DNA of 28,087 nt, taken from assembly GCA_038232275.1 (NCBI GenBank), contig JBBSIC010000041.1, positions 1 through 28,087 of the forward strand, read 5' to 3'. This DNA comes from DATLGB01 sp038232275. Its GTDB lineage: Bacteria; Actinomycetota; Thermoleophilia; Solirubrobacterales; Solirubrobacteraceae. Of this stretch, positions 9,579 through 19,300 are shown one piece after another (position 1 is the stretch's first letter; each line of letters starts with the position of its first letter). A program made the position numbers and the translations under genes. The notes under the pieces are model-generated. The model ran no database searches, was not told where the DNA came from, and saw nothing but the letters and a program-made list of their open reading frames with translations.

Positions 9579-9582
<4 letters not shown>
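8485..9582 (-). CDS. Oligopeptide/dipeptide ABC transporter ATP-binding protein, DppF/OppF type (operon 1)
   Basis: This is the last gene of the downstream ABC operon and supplies one of the two nucleotide-binding subunits. The 365-residue product has Walker A GESGCGKT (57-64), Q-loop Gln108, signature SGGQRQR (164-170), Walker B LVILDE (183-188) and H-loop His221. The C-terminal extension characteristic of peptide importers is present (HPYTAALLHAVP and the Cys pair in GCVFHTRCPRATDVC). GTG at 9582 overlaps the preceding stop as GTGA, which decides the start over the longer open frame. A ~35-residue tail follows the usual end. Substrate is not predictable from this subunit. Confidence 0.92.
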
Positions 9583-10627
<1,045 letters not shown>

Positions 10628-10631
<4 letters not shown>

Positions 10632-11578
10632 GACGAGAGCCGGATCCGCGGATCGAGCAGCGCGTACAGGACGTCGACCACCCCGCTGAAGAGCACGACG
10701 AAGAAGGCGCCGAACATCACGACCACGAGCACGGGGGGCACGTCGAGGCGGCCGATCGACTGGGCCGCGAAGTTGCCGACGCCGGGCAGGCTGAAGACGT
10801 TCTCGGTGAGGATGGCGCCGCCGCCCATGACCGCGGCGAAGTCCAGCCCCCACAGCGAGATGATCGGGATCAGCGAGTTGCGCACCACGTGCCGGACCAT
10901 GACGCGGCGCTCGCTGATCCCCTTCGCGCGCGCGGTGCGCACGTAGTCCTCGTTGATCGCGTCGAGGATGTTCGATCGCAGCACGCGCGAATAGAAGCCG
11001 ATGAACAGCACGGACAGCGTGAACCAGGGCAGGATCATGTGGTAGAGCCACTGCAGCGGGTTCTGGGTCAACGGCACGTAGCCGCCGTTGGGGAAGATGC
11101 CGAGCTTGAAGGCCAAGAAGTACAGCAGCACCGCGCCGAGGAAGAACACGGGCATTGAGATGCCGGTGAGCGAGAGCACCGTGAGCGACCGGTCGAGCCA
11201 CCTGCCGGCGAAGAGCGCGCTCAGCACGCCGAAGACGATCCCCAGCGCCAGCCAGATGACCCCGGCGCCGATCGCCAGCGAGAAGGTCACCGGCAGGTCG
11301 CGCTTGATCTCGTCGACGACGTTGAGCGACTGCGTGTAGGAGATGACCTTGCCCGTGAAGACCTTCTTCATCGTGATCGCGTACTGGTCGTAGAGCGGCT
11401 TGTCAAAGCCCCAGGTCTTGCGGATCGCGGCGATGGTCTCGGGCGTCGCGATGCGCCCGGCCATCCGCTGCGCCGGGTCGCCGTTGGGGATCGCCTGGAA
11501 GATCAGGAAGGTCAGCACGGAGATCGCGGCGAGCACGACGATCATCGACAGCAGGCGGCGCAGGAGGAAACGGCCCAT
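10628..11578 (-). CDS. Peptide ABC transporter permease, DppB type (operon 1)
   Basis: The 316-residue membrane protein has the DppB layout. TM1 starts directly after the N-terminus (FLLRRLLSMIVVLAAISVLTF), a long extracytoplasmic loop with DPAQRMAG follows, then five more hydrophobic segments. The cytoplasmic EAA loop that docks on the ATPases is present as DYVRTARAKG followed by VRHVVRNSLIPI. The C-terminus ends in the family motif YALLDPRIR. ATG at 11578 lies only 5 bases after the DppC-type stop and the gene overlaps the D ATPase by 4 bases. This gene follows the C permease, reversing the usual B-then-C order. Confidence 0.92.
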
Positions 11579-11583
11579 GCCTC

Positions 11584-12609
11584 TCAGTGCTCCAGGCGCA
11601 CCTTGGCGCGCGGGTCCAGCGCGTCGCGCGCCCCGTCGCCGAAGACGTTGATGCCCAGGACGCAGAGCACGAGCATGATGCCCGGCACGAACGTCAGGTG
11701 GATGCCGCTGGGGATCAGGCGGATGCCGTCGGAGATCATCGTCCCCCACGACGGGTTGGGCGCCTGGACCCCGGCGCCGAGGTAGGACAGCGCCGCCTCG
11801 AGCAGGATCGCGTTGGCGAGGATCAGCGGGACGAATACGAGGATCGTCGACGCCAGGTTGGGCAAGAGCTCCGCGGTCATGATGCGTACCGGCCCGAAGC
11901 CCTGAACGCGCGCGGCGTCGACGAAGTCCTTCTCGCGCAGGGTCAGCACCTGGCCGCGGATCGGCTTGGCCATGTAGGGGATGTACACGACGCCGATGAT
12001 CACGGCAGGCACCATCAGCGAGTTGCCCTTCAGCGAGAACGGTCCGACGGTGAGGCCGCCGAGCGCCAGCGACGTGCCGAGCGCGATGCCCAGCAGCACG
12101 GCCGGGTAGGCCCAGATCAGGTCGAGCAGGCGCGACAGGACGGCGTCCGCCGCGCCGCGGAAGTAGCCCGCGACCGTGCCGACGATCGTCGCCAGGACCA
12201 CGGTGATGAGCATCGCCACGAGGCCGATCTCGAGCGAGTTGCGTCCCCCGTAGAGCAGCCGCACCGCGACGTCGCGGCCGTTCTGGTCGGCGCCGAGCAG
12301 GAAGCGGCCGTGCCACGTCGGCCCGATCGGGATGCCCTGCGGCGACACGATGTCGCGCAGCTTGCCGCCGACGCGGATCTGGTCGGTGACGTGGTTCTCG
12401 CTCTGCGTCGTGTGCGCGATCTGGCTGGCGTACACCGGCGCCAGCAGGCACAGCAGCACGATGATCAAGAACAGCCCGCCGAACGCGAGCGCCACCCTAT
12501 TGCGCCGCAGCCGCGTCGCGGCGAGCCGGTAGGGCCCGATGCCGGCGCGCGGCGCGTCTGAGTCAAGCGGCTCGGCTGCGGGGGGTTGAGCGGGTTGGGT
12601 GGTGGCCAC
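11584..12609 (-). CDS. Peptide ABC transporter permease, DppC type (operon 1)
   Basis: The 341-residue protein starts at GTG 12609 with a Pro/Ala-rich cytoplasmic tail. The DppC N-terminal TM (VALAFGGLFLIIVLLCLLAP) follows, then the signature HGRFLLGADQNGRDVAVRLL, then a cluster of membrane segments. The EAA loop reads FVDAARVQGFGPVRIM and the end has VFGDGARDALDPRAK. It has a longer than usual periplasmic insertion (residues ~65-100). It pairs with the B subunit to form the channel. The gene is separated from its SBP by 54 bases containing a strong hairpin and lacks an obvious Shine-Dalgarno sequence, which may lower its expression relative to the SBP. Confidence 0.92.
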   Translation of the reverse strand: MATTQPAQPPAAEPLDSDAPRAGIGPYRLAATRLRRNRVALAFGGLFLIIVLLCLLAPVYASQIAHTTQSENHVTDQIRVGGKLRDIVSPQGIPIGPTWHGRFLLGADQNGRDVAVRLLYGGRNSLEIGLVAMLITVVLATIVGTVAGYFRGAADAVLSRLLDLIWAYPAVLLGIALGTSLALGGLTVGPFSLKGNSLMVPAVIIGVVYIPYMAKPIRGQVLTLREKDFVDAARVQGFGPVRIMTAELLPNLASTILVFVPLILANAILLEAALSYLGAGVQAPNPSWGTMISDGIRLIPSGIHLTFVPGIMLVLCVLGINVFGDGARDALDPRAKVRLEH

Positions 12610-12624
12610 GGTCTGACCCGGGCG

Positions 12625-12651
12625 GCCGGCCGGCGAGACTCGCCGGCCGGC
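12625..12651 (-). promoter_or_regulatory. Intercistronic hairpin between SBP and permease genes
   Basis: A perfect 13-bp inverted repeat (GCCGGCCGGCGAG and its complement) is separated by a single base; as RNA this gives a 10-bp GC stem with a 7-base loop. It sits 12 bases after the SBP stop (12664) and 15 bases before the permease GTG. The position suits partial termination or 3' end protection that lets the binding protein be made in excess of the membrane subunits. There is no U-tract. Confidence 0.65.
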
Positions 12652-12663
12652 GGGGTTGATGTG

Positions 12664-14370
12664 CTACTTGAGCTGGAGGCTCGTCCAGTCGTTGAAGTAC
12701 GTCGGGTGGAAGATCGCCGAGTCCCAGTTCAGCTTGTTCGAGAAGAACTGCGGATCCTGCTCGGAGCCGTAGACGTACACGTAGGCCTTGCCGGCCACGT
12801 ACTCGTCGAGCGCCTTCCACCGGTCCGCCACCGAGTTCAGGTCCGCGGCGGGCGTGGCGTCCAGCGTCTTCAGCTCGGACTGGACGTGCGGGTCGTTGAC
12901 CTTGCTGAAGTTCTGGTTGTTGGTCGGCTGGATCGAGCTGCCGTTGAGCAGCAGATAGAAGTCCGACGGGTTCGGGAAGTCCTGGACCCAGTCCCCGAAC
13001 CCGGTCTGCGGGTCGGTCTTCTGGTTGCCGATGGTCGGGAAGTACGTCTCGTCGGAGATGATCTTCTCGGTCGCCTTGAAGCCGATCTTGTTCAGGGCGC
13101 TGGTGTAGTAGTCGACGTACTCCTTGCGCGGCTCGCGCATCTCCCCCCAGACCGTGACCTTGGCACCCATCTGGCCGGACTGCTTGAGCAGCTGCTTGGC
13201 CTTGGCGAGGTCCGGGGCACCGTCCTTGGAGCCGTGCGGGCACGGAGCGTCCGGGTGACCGACGATGCCGACCGGGAGGAAGTAGCACTCGGGCTTCAAG
13301 AAGCCCGAGGCCAGCCGCTGGAACGCCCGGCGATCGACGCCGGTGTTGACCGCCTGGCGCGCGAGCGCGTTGTTGAACGGCGGCTTGGTCGTGTTGAGGA
13401 ACATGTAGAAGGTCGACGGGATCGTCTGCGCCGCGAAGCGGTCGGACGCGTCGCGCTTGATCTGCGGCAGCAGCGCCGGGGGGACCGTGTCGCCGGCGTC
13501 GAACACGTCGGCCTGGTTGTTGAGCACCTGCTGCGCCTCGGACTGGGTGTTGGAGACGATCTTGACGTTGATCGTGTCGAGGTGGCCCGCCGGGATGTCG
13601 GGGATCTTGAAGCCCGCGAACGCCGGGTTCTTCTTCATCGTCCAGCCCCGGTTGGGCACGGCGTTCGTGATCATGTACGGGCCGACGCCGGGCGGCGGGG
13701 AGGCGGAGAGGTTCTTCATCGCCGTCCCGGTAGGCACGATGCTCAGGGCCGGGAAGGCGAGGACGTTCGCGAAGGCGCCGTAGGGCTTGTCGAGCGAGAT
13801 CGTGATCTTGCCCGTCGCGTCGTCGGTCTTGATGCCCGAGATGGTCTTCGCCTTACCCTTGTCGTAGGCCGTCGCGCCCGTCACGTAGGAGGTCACGAAG
13901 CTCTTGCCGCCCCAGTTGAGCTTGAGCATGCGCTGGATCGAGTACGCGAAGTCGGAGGCCTTCACCGGCTTGCCGTCGGAGAACTTCAGGCCCTTGCGCA
14001 GTGTCAGGTCGTAGGTCTTGCCGTCACTGGAGACCTGTGGCAGAGCCTCAGCCAGGCCCGGGATCAGCTCGCCGCCCGCGGCGCCCTCGGCGTGCTTGTA
14101 GGTGAGCAGGCCGGTGTAGGTGATCCACGTCGCCTCGGCCGACTGGGTCGTGTAGCCCTCGCTCGGGTCCAGGAAGTCCGGCGCGGTTCCCATCAGGTAG
14201 GTGATCGAGCCGCCTTCCTTGCCGCCGCCGCTCGCGGGGCTGCCGGATGTCGGCGTCGTGTTGGTGTCATTGCTGCTGCTGCTACTGCCGCAGGCCGCCA
14301 GGCCCAAGGCGAGTGACAAAGCGCAGATGGCGCTCAGTCGAGGCCAGGATCGCCAATCCAACATTCCCAT
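12664..14370 (-). CDS. Peptide/nickel-type ABC transporter substrate-binding lipoprotein (SBP_bac_5; operon 1)
   Basis: The 568-residue protein is exported and lipid-anchored. The signal peptide is followed by the lipobox LAAC with Cys27, then a Ser/Thr/Asn/Gly linker. The mature part is a class C solute-binding protein: GSITYLMGTAPDFLDPSE, AEALPQVSSDGKTYDLTLRK, GLKFSDGKPVKASDFAYSIQR, and VNTGVDRRAF in the second lobe. ATG 14370 is preceded by a perfect AGGAGG (14379-14384) at 8 bases, which decides the start over longer frames. It heads the operon with two permeases and two ATPases. Two Cys in FLKPECYFLP and DAPCPHG may form a disulphide. The ligand is probably a peptide or similar organic solute. 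Confidence 0.93.
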   Translation of the reverse strand: MGMLDWRSWPRLSAICALSLALGLAACGSSSSSNDTNTTPTSGSPASGGGKEGGSITYLMGTAPDFLDPSEGYTTQSAEATWITYTGLLTYKHAEGAAGGELIPGLAEALPQVSSDGKTYDLTLRKGLKFSDGKPVKASDFAYSIQRMLKLNWGGKSFVTSYVTGATAYDKGKAKTISGIKTDDATGKITISLDKPYGAFANVLAFPALSIVPTGTAMKNLSASPPPGVGPYMITNAVPNRGWTMKKNPAFAGFKIPDIPAGHLDTINVKIVSNTQSEAQQVLNNQADVFDAGDTVPPALLPQIKRDASDRFAAQTIPSTFYMFLNTTKPPFNNALARQAVNTGVDRRAFQRLASGFLKPECYFLPVGIVGHPDAPCPHGSKDGAPDLAKAKQLLKQSGQMGAKVTVWGEMREPRKEYVDYYTSALNKIGFKATEKIISDETYFPTIGNQKTDPQTGFGDWVQDFPNPSDFYLLLNGSSIQPTNNQNFSKVNDPHVQSELKTLDATPAADLNSVADRWKALDEYVAGKAYVYVYGSEQDPQFFSNKLNWDSAIFHPTYFNDWTSLQLK

Positions 14371-14479
14371 TCGGTTTGCCTCCTCAGACATCCGTGGGGC
14401 CGCTCCAGTGAACGGACCCCGATTGGCAGGCAACCTACATGCCGAGTGCGCGGCGCGCACCCCTGCGGCTGACCCCGGA

Positions 14480-14501
14480 GTCCGTTGGGTACCTACCGGA
14501 C
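14480..14501. repeat. 22-bp imperfect palindrome between the two ABC operons
   Basis: The half-sites GTCCG and CGGAC flank a GGTACC core; 9 of 11 symmetric positions are complementary. It lies 31 bases after the NMT1-like stop and 110 bases before the operon 1 SBP start. A 6-bp stem-loop (GTGCGC-GGC-GCGCAC, 14446-14460) lies between the palindrome and the SBP gene. The size and symmetry suit a dimeric regulator, but a weak terminator is also possible. Confidence 0.4.
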
Positions 14502-14532
14502 CACCGCCAGGCGACCTCAGGCGCCAAGCGGG

Positions 14533-15471
14533 TCAGCCCGCTGTGCCCGGGACAGCGGCGAACATCGCCTCCGGGTCGAGATCGGGCGATCCCCCGTAGG
14601 CATCGGCGTGATAGGCGATCGTGCGCCGCCACTTCTCCGCGGTCATGGTGCCGAGCGCCGTCGCCTCCGCGTCGAAGATCAGCCCCGCCCCGGCCTGCCA
14701 GCCGGCGAGCACGAGGCCGGCGTCGGCGCTGGGGACGTGGCCGAGGAGCCCCTCGAGCCCGAGCTCGGGGTCGTCGCGGCTGGCAAGCAGCGCCTCGCGG
14801 AAGGCGTCGACCGCGTCGCGCACCGTTCCGGGCCGCTCCTCGAGGAGGCGCGTGCTCGTGACCAGGCCGCTGCCGTAGATGTCGACGCCCGCGGAGTGGA
14901 ACGGCAGGCAGTCGATCGTGACGCCGAACGGCTCAGCCGCGGCCGCGAAGCGCGGGTGCAGGTCGACGAAGTCGGCGGCCACGTCGCCGCGCCCCTGCGC
15001 CAGCGCGTGCTCGATCTCCTCGTAGGGCACCTCGACCGCCGGACCGGGGCGCGCGTCGAGGCGCCCGAGCAGGGCGGAGTACTCGCGCGCGAACGCGGAG
15101 CCCGGGTCGCCCAGCAGCGACGCTCCGTCGAGATCGGCGTGCGACTCGATCGGCCTTCCGTGAACTGCCGCCCGGCCGCGCACGACGAACGCGCCCATGT
15201 GCGTCTGGCGCGCGATCATGAACACGAAGCGCGCGCCGAGGTCCGCCTCGGCGCGCTTGGCCGCGAGGAAGTGCGCGACGCTGGTCAGACAGAAGTCGCG
15301 CTTGCCGGTCGCCACGCCACGCACGTTCTCCGGGCCGGGGAGCGGATCGAGCACCTCGACGCTCAGCCCGCGACGGACGAAGATCTCCTGAGTGAGGCCG
15401 GCGAAGCACGGCAGCTGGTAGCCGGGGATGCACCCGGTGCAGTACATGGCCAGCCGCAGGGGTTGCAGCAT
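14533..15471 (-). CDS. NMT1/THI5-like protein without export signal
   Basis: The 312-residue protein has the periplasmic-binding-protein-type fold of the NMT1/THI5/SsuA family: LRLAMY at the start, an aromatic/Cys-rich loop, FVRRGLSVEVLDPL, VATGKRDFCLTSVAHFL and ALLGRLDARPG. ATG 15471 overlaps the ATPase stop (TGATG) and has GAGGAGG about 8 bases upstream. No signal peptide, Tat motif or lipobox is present, so it should stay in the cytoplasm, unlike transporter SBPs of this family. Cys11, Cys14 and Cys22 form CTGCIPGYQLPC near the N-terminus. Cytoplasmic family members include yeast Thi5 (pyrimidine synthesis from PLP and its own His), which uses Fe and a Cys cluster. Whether this is an enzyme, a sensor or a degenerate SBP is open. 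Confidence 0.7.
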   Translation of the reverse strand: MLQPLRLAMYCTGCIPGYQLPCFAGLTQEIFVRRGLSVEVLDPLPGPENVRGVATGKRDFCLTSVAHFLAAKRAEADLGARFVFMIARQTHMGAFVVRGRAAVHGRPIESHADLDGASLLGDPGSAFAREYSALLGRLDARPGPAVEVPYEEIEHALAQGRGDVAADFVDLHPRFAAAAEPFGVTIDCLPFHSAGVDIYGSGLVTSTRLLEERPGTVRDAVDAFREALLASRDDPELGLEGLLGHVPSADAGLVLAGWQAGAGLIFDAEATALGTMTAEKWRRTIAYHADAYGGSPDLDPEAMFAAVPGTAG

Positions 15472-16463
15472 CAAGAGTCCTCCTCGTTGGTCGTTGCAAA
15501 GAAGCAGGCGACGCGGTGATCGGAGCCCTCGAGCCGCGGATCCTGCACAGCGCAGCGATCACGCGACCGCGGGCAGCGCGGAGCGAAGTGGCATCCGTGT
15601 CGCACCGTGTCCGCGGACTCCGCCTCGCCACGCAGCACGATGCGCCGCCGGCCGCGCTCGAGGATCGGGTCCGCCACCGGAACCGCGGACAGCAGGGCCT
15701 GCGTGTACGGATGCGCGGGAGCCTCGAACAGCGCGTCGCGGCCCGCGACCTCGACGATTCGGCCCAAGTACATGACGGCGACGCGATGGGAGATCGAGCG
15801 CACCAGCGACAGGTCGTGCGCCACGAACAGATAGCTCAGTCCGAGCCGCGCCTGCAGGCCCTCGAGCAGGTCGAGGATCTGCGCCCGCGTGGAGACGTCG
15901 AGCGACGACACCGGCTCGTCGAGCACGAGCAGCTTGGGTTCGGTCGCCAGCGCGCGGGCGATGCCGATTCGCTGGCGCTGTCCGCCGCTGAACGCCCGCG
16001 GGTAGCGCGTGGCGTGCTCGGGGCCGAGGCCGACCATCGCCAGCAGCTCGGCGACCCGTGCGCGGCGCGCGGCACGAGCGCCGGCGAGCCCGTGGACCTC
16101 CAGGGGCTCGGCGATCAGCTGCTCGACCGACATGCGCGGATCGAGCGAGCGGTAGGGGTCCTGGAAGACGATCTGCATGTCCCGTCGCATCCGACGCAAC
16201 TGCCTGCGGTCGCAGGCGAGCACGTCCTGCCCGTCCAGGCTCACGCGGCCGGACGAGGGCTCTAGCAGGCGCAGGATGCAGCGCGCGAGCGTGGACTTCC
16301 CGGAACCCGACTCGCCGACCAGGCCCAGCGTCTCCCCCGGTTCGATCGTGAGCGACACGCCGTCCACGGCCCGGACGGCGCCGACCACGCGGCGGATCGC
16401 ACCGCCGCGCACGATCGGGAAGACCTTGGTCAGGTCGCCGACCTCGAGCACCGGGACGCTCAC
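15471..16463 (-). CDS. Oligopeptide/nickel ABC transporter ATP-binding protein, DppF/OppF type (operon 2)
   Basis: The 330-residue subunit has Walker A GESGSGKS (50-57), Gln101, signature SGGQRQR (159-165), Walker B LLVLDE and H-loop His216. The C-terminal peptide-importer segment is shorter than in operon 1 (HPYTQALLSAVP and CHFAPRCPRSRDRC). The N-terminal VFPIVRGGAIRRVVGAVRAV is typical of F-type subunits. Of two adjacent GTG codons, the one at 16463 gives the GTGA overlap with the D subunit; 16466 would add one residue. Its stop overlaps the start of the NMT1-like gene. Confidence 0.92.
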   Translation of the reverse strand: MSVPVLEVGDLTKVFPIVRGGAIRRVVGAVRAVDGVSLTIEPGETLGLVGESGSGKSTLARCILRLLEPSSGRVSLDGQDVLACDRRQLRRMRRDMQIVFQDPYRSLDPRMSVEQLIAEPLEVHGLAGARAARRARVAELLAMVGLGPEHATRYPRAFSGGQRQRIGIARALATEPKLLVLDEPVSSLDVSTRAQILDLLEGLQARLGLSYLFVAHDLSLVRSISHRVAVMYLGRIVEVAGRDALFEAPAHPYTQALLSAVPVADPILERGRRRIVLRGEAESADTVRHGCHFAPRCPRSRDRCAVQDPRLEGSDHRVACFFATTNEEDS

Positions 16464-17440
16464 CACAGCTCCCCGGTGAAATGGCAGGCGCAGCGGTGGC
16501 CGCCGTTCCTCGCGGTTGCTGCGAGCACGGGGCTCGACGAACGACAGGGCGCCTGCGCGTACGGGCAGCGCGGGGCGAAGACGCACCCGCTCGCCGGCTG
16601 CAGGCCCGAGGGCGGCTCTCCGGCGATCGGCCGCGGACGGCCTGGGCGGTCGGGGCGCGCGACCGCCCCGAGCAGCGCCTGGCTGTACGGGTGGGCGGAC
16701 CGGTAGAACAGGTCGTCCACGGGCGCCTCCTCAACGACCAGGCCGCCATACATGACCAGGATGCGCTGAGCTACGCCGGCGAGCACGCCGAGGTCGTGCG
16801 TGATGAGCAGCAGGGCGGTGTCGCGCTCGTCGCACAGCCCGACCAGCAGCTCGAGGATCTGTGCCTGGATCGTCACGTCCAGGGCGGTGGTGGGCTCGTC
16901 GGCGATCACGAGCTCCGGCTCGCACGAGAGCGCCATCGCGATCATCGCGCGCTGGCGCATGCCGCCGGAGAACCGGTGCGGGTACTCGTCGAAGTTGCGC
17001 TCGGCGGCCGGGATGCCCACCTGGCGCAGCAGATCGACCGCGCGCCGCCGCGCGGCGGCCCGGTCGAGTCGCAGGTGCGCCCGCAGCCCCTCGGTGATCT
17101 GGCGCCCGACGGTGAGCGTCGGGTTCAGCGAGCTGAGCGGATCCTGGAAGATCGTGCCGACGTGGCGCCCGCGCAGCGCCCGCCGCTCCGGGGATCCGAG
17201 GGCCCCGACGTCGCGTCCCTGGAAGCGCACGCGGCCCGCGACGCGCGCGATCGGCGGGAGCAGCCCGGTGACGGCGAGCGCCGCGGCGGTCTTGCCCGAG
17301 CCGGACTCTCCGACCATGCCCACGCGTTCGCCCGCGCCGACCTCGAACGAGACCCCCCGGACGGCGCGGACCGCGCCCTGGCGCGTCTCGAAGACAACCT
17401 CGAGGCCGTCGACCTCAAGCGTGGCGACGCGACCGGTCAT
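16460..17440 (-). CDS. Oligopeptide/nickel ABC transporter ATP-binding protein, DppD/OppD type (operon 2)
   Basis: ATG 17440 overlaps the permease stop as ATGA, giving 326 residues. Walker A GESGSGKT (44-51), Gln99, signature SGGMRQR (158-164), Walker B LVIADE (177-182) and His215 are all present, so ATP hydrolysis should be normal. The C-terminal region has HPYSQALLGAVARP and two Cys pairs (GCVFAPRCPYAQAPC and HRCACHF). It forms the ATPase heterodimer with the F subunit encoded next. Confidence 0.92.
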   Translation of the reverse strand: MTGRVATLEVDGLEVVFETRQGAVRAVRGVSFEVGAGERVGMVGESGSGKTAAALAVTGLLPPIARVAGRVRFQGRDVGALGSPERRALRGRHVGTIFQDPLSSLNPTLTVGRQITEGLRAHLRLDRAAARRRAVDLLRQVGIPAAERNFDEYPHRFSGGMRQRAMIAMALSCEPELVIADEPTTALDVTIQAQILELLVGLCDERDTALLLITHDLGVLAGVAQRILVMYGGLVVEEAPVDDLFYRSAHPYSQALLGAVARPDRPGRPRPIAGEPPSGLQPASGCVFAPRCPYAQAPCRSSSPVLAATARNGGHRCACHFTGELW

Positions 17441-18333
17441 CGCAGGTTCGGATCGAGCAGGTCGCGCAGGCCGTCGCCGAGCAGGTTGAGCCCCAGGGCC
17501 GTGATCGTGATCGCCAGCCCGGGCCACAGCATCAGCGCGGACGCGTCGGACAGGAAGTCCTTGCCCTCGTTGAGCATCGACCCCCACTCGGGCGTCGGGG
17601 GGCCGACGCCGAGGCCGAGAAAGGACAGGCCAGCGAGGGCGAGCAGCAGGCGCGCGGTCTGCAGCGTCGCGAGCACGATCACCGGCGAGGCGATGTTCGG
17701 CAACACATGCCTGACCGCGATCCGCACCGGTCCGACCCCCAGCGCCCGGGCGGCCTCGACGAACGGCTGCTCCTTCACGGTCAGCACCAGCCCGCGCACG
17801 AGCCGCGCGTAGTCCACCCACCAGACGGCCGTCATCGCCAGCGCCAGGTGCAGCAGCCCGGGGCCGAGCGTCCCCGCGACGGCGAGGGCCAGCAGCAGGC
17901 TCGGAAACGCGAGCAGCACGTCGACCACGCGCATGATCAGCCCGTCGACCAGGCCGCCTGCCAGCCCGGACAGGGTGCCGACGACGACGCCGATCGTCAG
18001 GATGGCCGCCCCGACGGCGAGCGTCGTGAACAGCGAGACGCGGGCGCCGTAGAGGAGCCGGGAGAGCTCGTCGCGGCCGAGGTTGTCAGTGCCGAGCAGG
18101 TGGCCGGAGCCGGGCGGGCGGAGGCGGTGGAGCACGTCCTGCGCGTTGGGATCGTGGGGCGCGAGCAGTGGAGCGGCCAGCGCGACCGCCACGACCGTGC
18201 TGACGATCAGCAGGCCGACGAGCGCCGTGCGGTCGGCGATCAGCTGGCGTGCCAGGCCGGTGCGGCCCACCGCCAGCGCCTCGGGCGCCAGGCGCTGCGC
18301 GTCGCCGGCCAGGCCGGACGGGGCCACCGCCAT
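17437..18333 (-). CDS. Peptide/nickel ABC transporter permease, DppC type (operon 2)
   Basis: A 298-residue permease with a ~30-residue cytoplasmic start, a first TM (VGLLIVSTVVAVALAAPLL), the family signature GHLLGTDNLGRDELSRLLYG and several further TMs. The EAA loop is FVEAARALGVGPVRIAVRHV, and the end LLGDGLRDLLDPNLR is typical of DppC. Its ATG overlaps the B permease stop by one base (TGATG) and its stop overlaps the D ATPase start, so its translation is coupled on both sides. Confidence 0.92.
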   Translation of the reverse strand: MAVAPSGLAGDAQRLAPEALAVGRTGLARQLIADRTALVGLLIVSTVVAVALAAPLLAPHDPNAQDVLHRLRPPGSGHLLGTDNLGRDELSRLLYGARVSLFTTLAVGAAILTIGVVVGTLSGLAGGLVDGLIMRVVDVLLAFPSLLLALAVAGTLGPGLLHLALAMTAVWWVDYARLVRGLVLTVKEQPFVEAARALGVGPVRIAVRHVLPNIASPVIVLATLQTARLLLALAGLSFLGLGVGPPTPEWGSMLNEGKDFLSDASALMLWPGLAITITALGLNLLGDGLRDLLDPNLR

Positions 18334-19283
18334 CAGCCCGTCACCGTCCGTCGCCCGGACAGCGAGACGCGGGGGTCCAGGCGCTGGTAGATGAGGTCCA
18401 CCACCAGGTTGACCAGGATGAACACGGTCCCCGCGAAGACGACGAAGCCCTGGATCATCGGGTAGTCGCGCTGCGTGATCGCCTCGACGGAGAGCCGACC
18501 GATCCCCGGCCAGACGAAGATCACCTCGACGATGGCCGAGTAGGCGACCAGGAAGCCGAATATCAGCCCCACCTGGGTGACGACCGCCCCGAGCGCGTTC
18601 TTGAGCACGTGCAGGCCGATCACGCGTCGCTCCGGCAGGCCCTTCGCGCGCGCCGTGGTGACGTAGTCCTCGCCCAGCACCTCGAGCACGCTCGAGCGCG
18701 CGAGCCGGGCCACGAGACCGGCCTCGCCGAGACCCAGCGCGAGCGCGGGCAGGACGAGATGGTCCAGGCCTCCCGGCCCGAACGACGGCAGGAGCCCGAG
18801 CTGCACCGAGAACACGATGATCAGCAGGTACGCGACCCAGAAGCTCGGGACCGATGCGGCGACCAGCGAGCCGGCGCGTGTGAGCTGGTCGAGGAAGCTG
18901 TTGCGCCGCAGCGCGGCGAGCAGGCCGAGCGGCAGCCCGAGCAGCACCGCCAGCAGCGTCGCGGCGCTCGCGAGCTCGAGCGTCGAGGGGAAGCGCTCGA
19001 GCAGCTCGCGCAGCACCGGCCGGCCGCTGGTGTACGAGGTGCCCAGGTCGCCGCGCACGGCGTGCGACACCGACCGCGCGTAGCGCTCCAGCGGGGGCCG
19101 GTCGAGCCCGAGCTCGTGGCGCGTGCGCTGCAGCTCGACGGCCGTCGGCGGGCGGCCGTGCTGCCGCACGAAGAACGGCCGGGCCGGGTCGCCGGGCGCG
19201 AACTGCCCCACGACGAAGGCCAGCAGCGTGATGCCGAACCAGATGGGGATCAGGTAGGCGACACGCCTGACGACGTACGACAC
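18333..19283 (-). CDS. Peptide/nickel ABC transporter permease, DppB type (operon 2)
   Basis: A 316-residue DppB-type permease starting at GTG 19283, 17 bases after the SBP stop. TM1 is in RVAYLIPIWFGITLLAFVVG, followed by the extracytoplasmic loop with PGDPARPFF and RHELGLDRPPLERYARS. The EAA loop is DYVTTARAKGLPERRVIGLH. The end, LIYQRLDPRVSLSGRR, is the usual B-type C-terminus. It forms the channel with the C permease encoded immediately downstream. Confidence 0.92.
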   Translation of the reverse strand: MSYVVRRVAYLIPIWFGITLLAFVVGQFAPGDPARPFFVRQHGRPPTAVELQRTRHELGLDRPPLERYARSVSHAVRGDLGTSYTSGRPVLRELLERFPSTLELASAATLLAVLLGLPLGLLAALRRNSFLDQLTRAGSLVAASVPSFWVAYLLIIVFSVQLGLLPSFGPGGLDHLVLPALALGLGEAGLVARLARSSVLEVLGEDYVTTARAKGLPERRVIGLHVLKNALGAVVTQVGLIFGFLVAYSAIVEVIFVWPGIGRLSVEAITQRDYPMIQGFVVFAGTVFILVNLVVDLIYQRLDPRVSLSGRRTVTG

Positions 19284-19300
19284 GGGCGGCTCTCAGTGTC

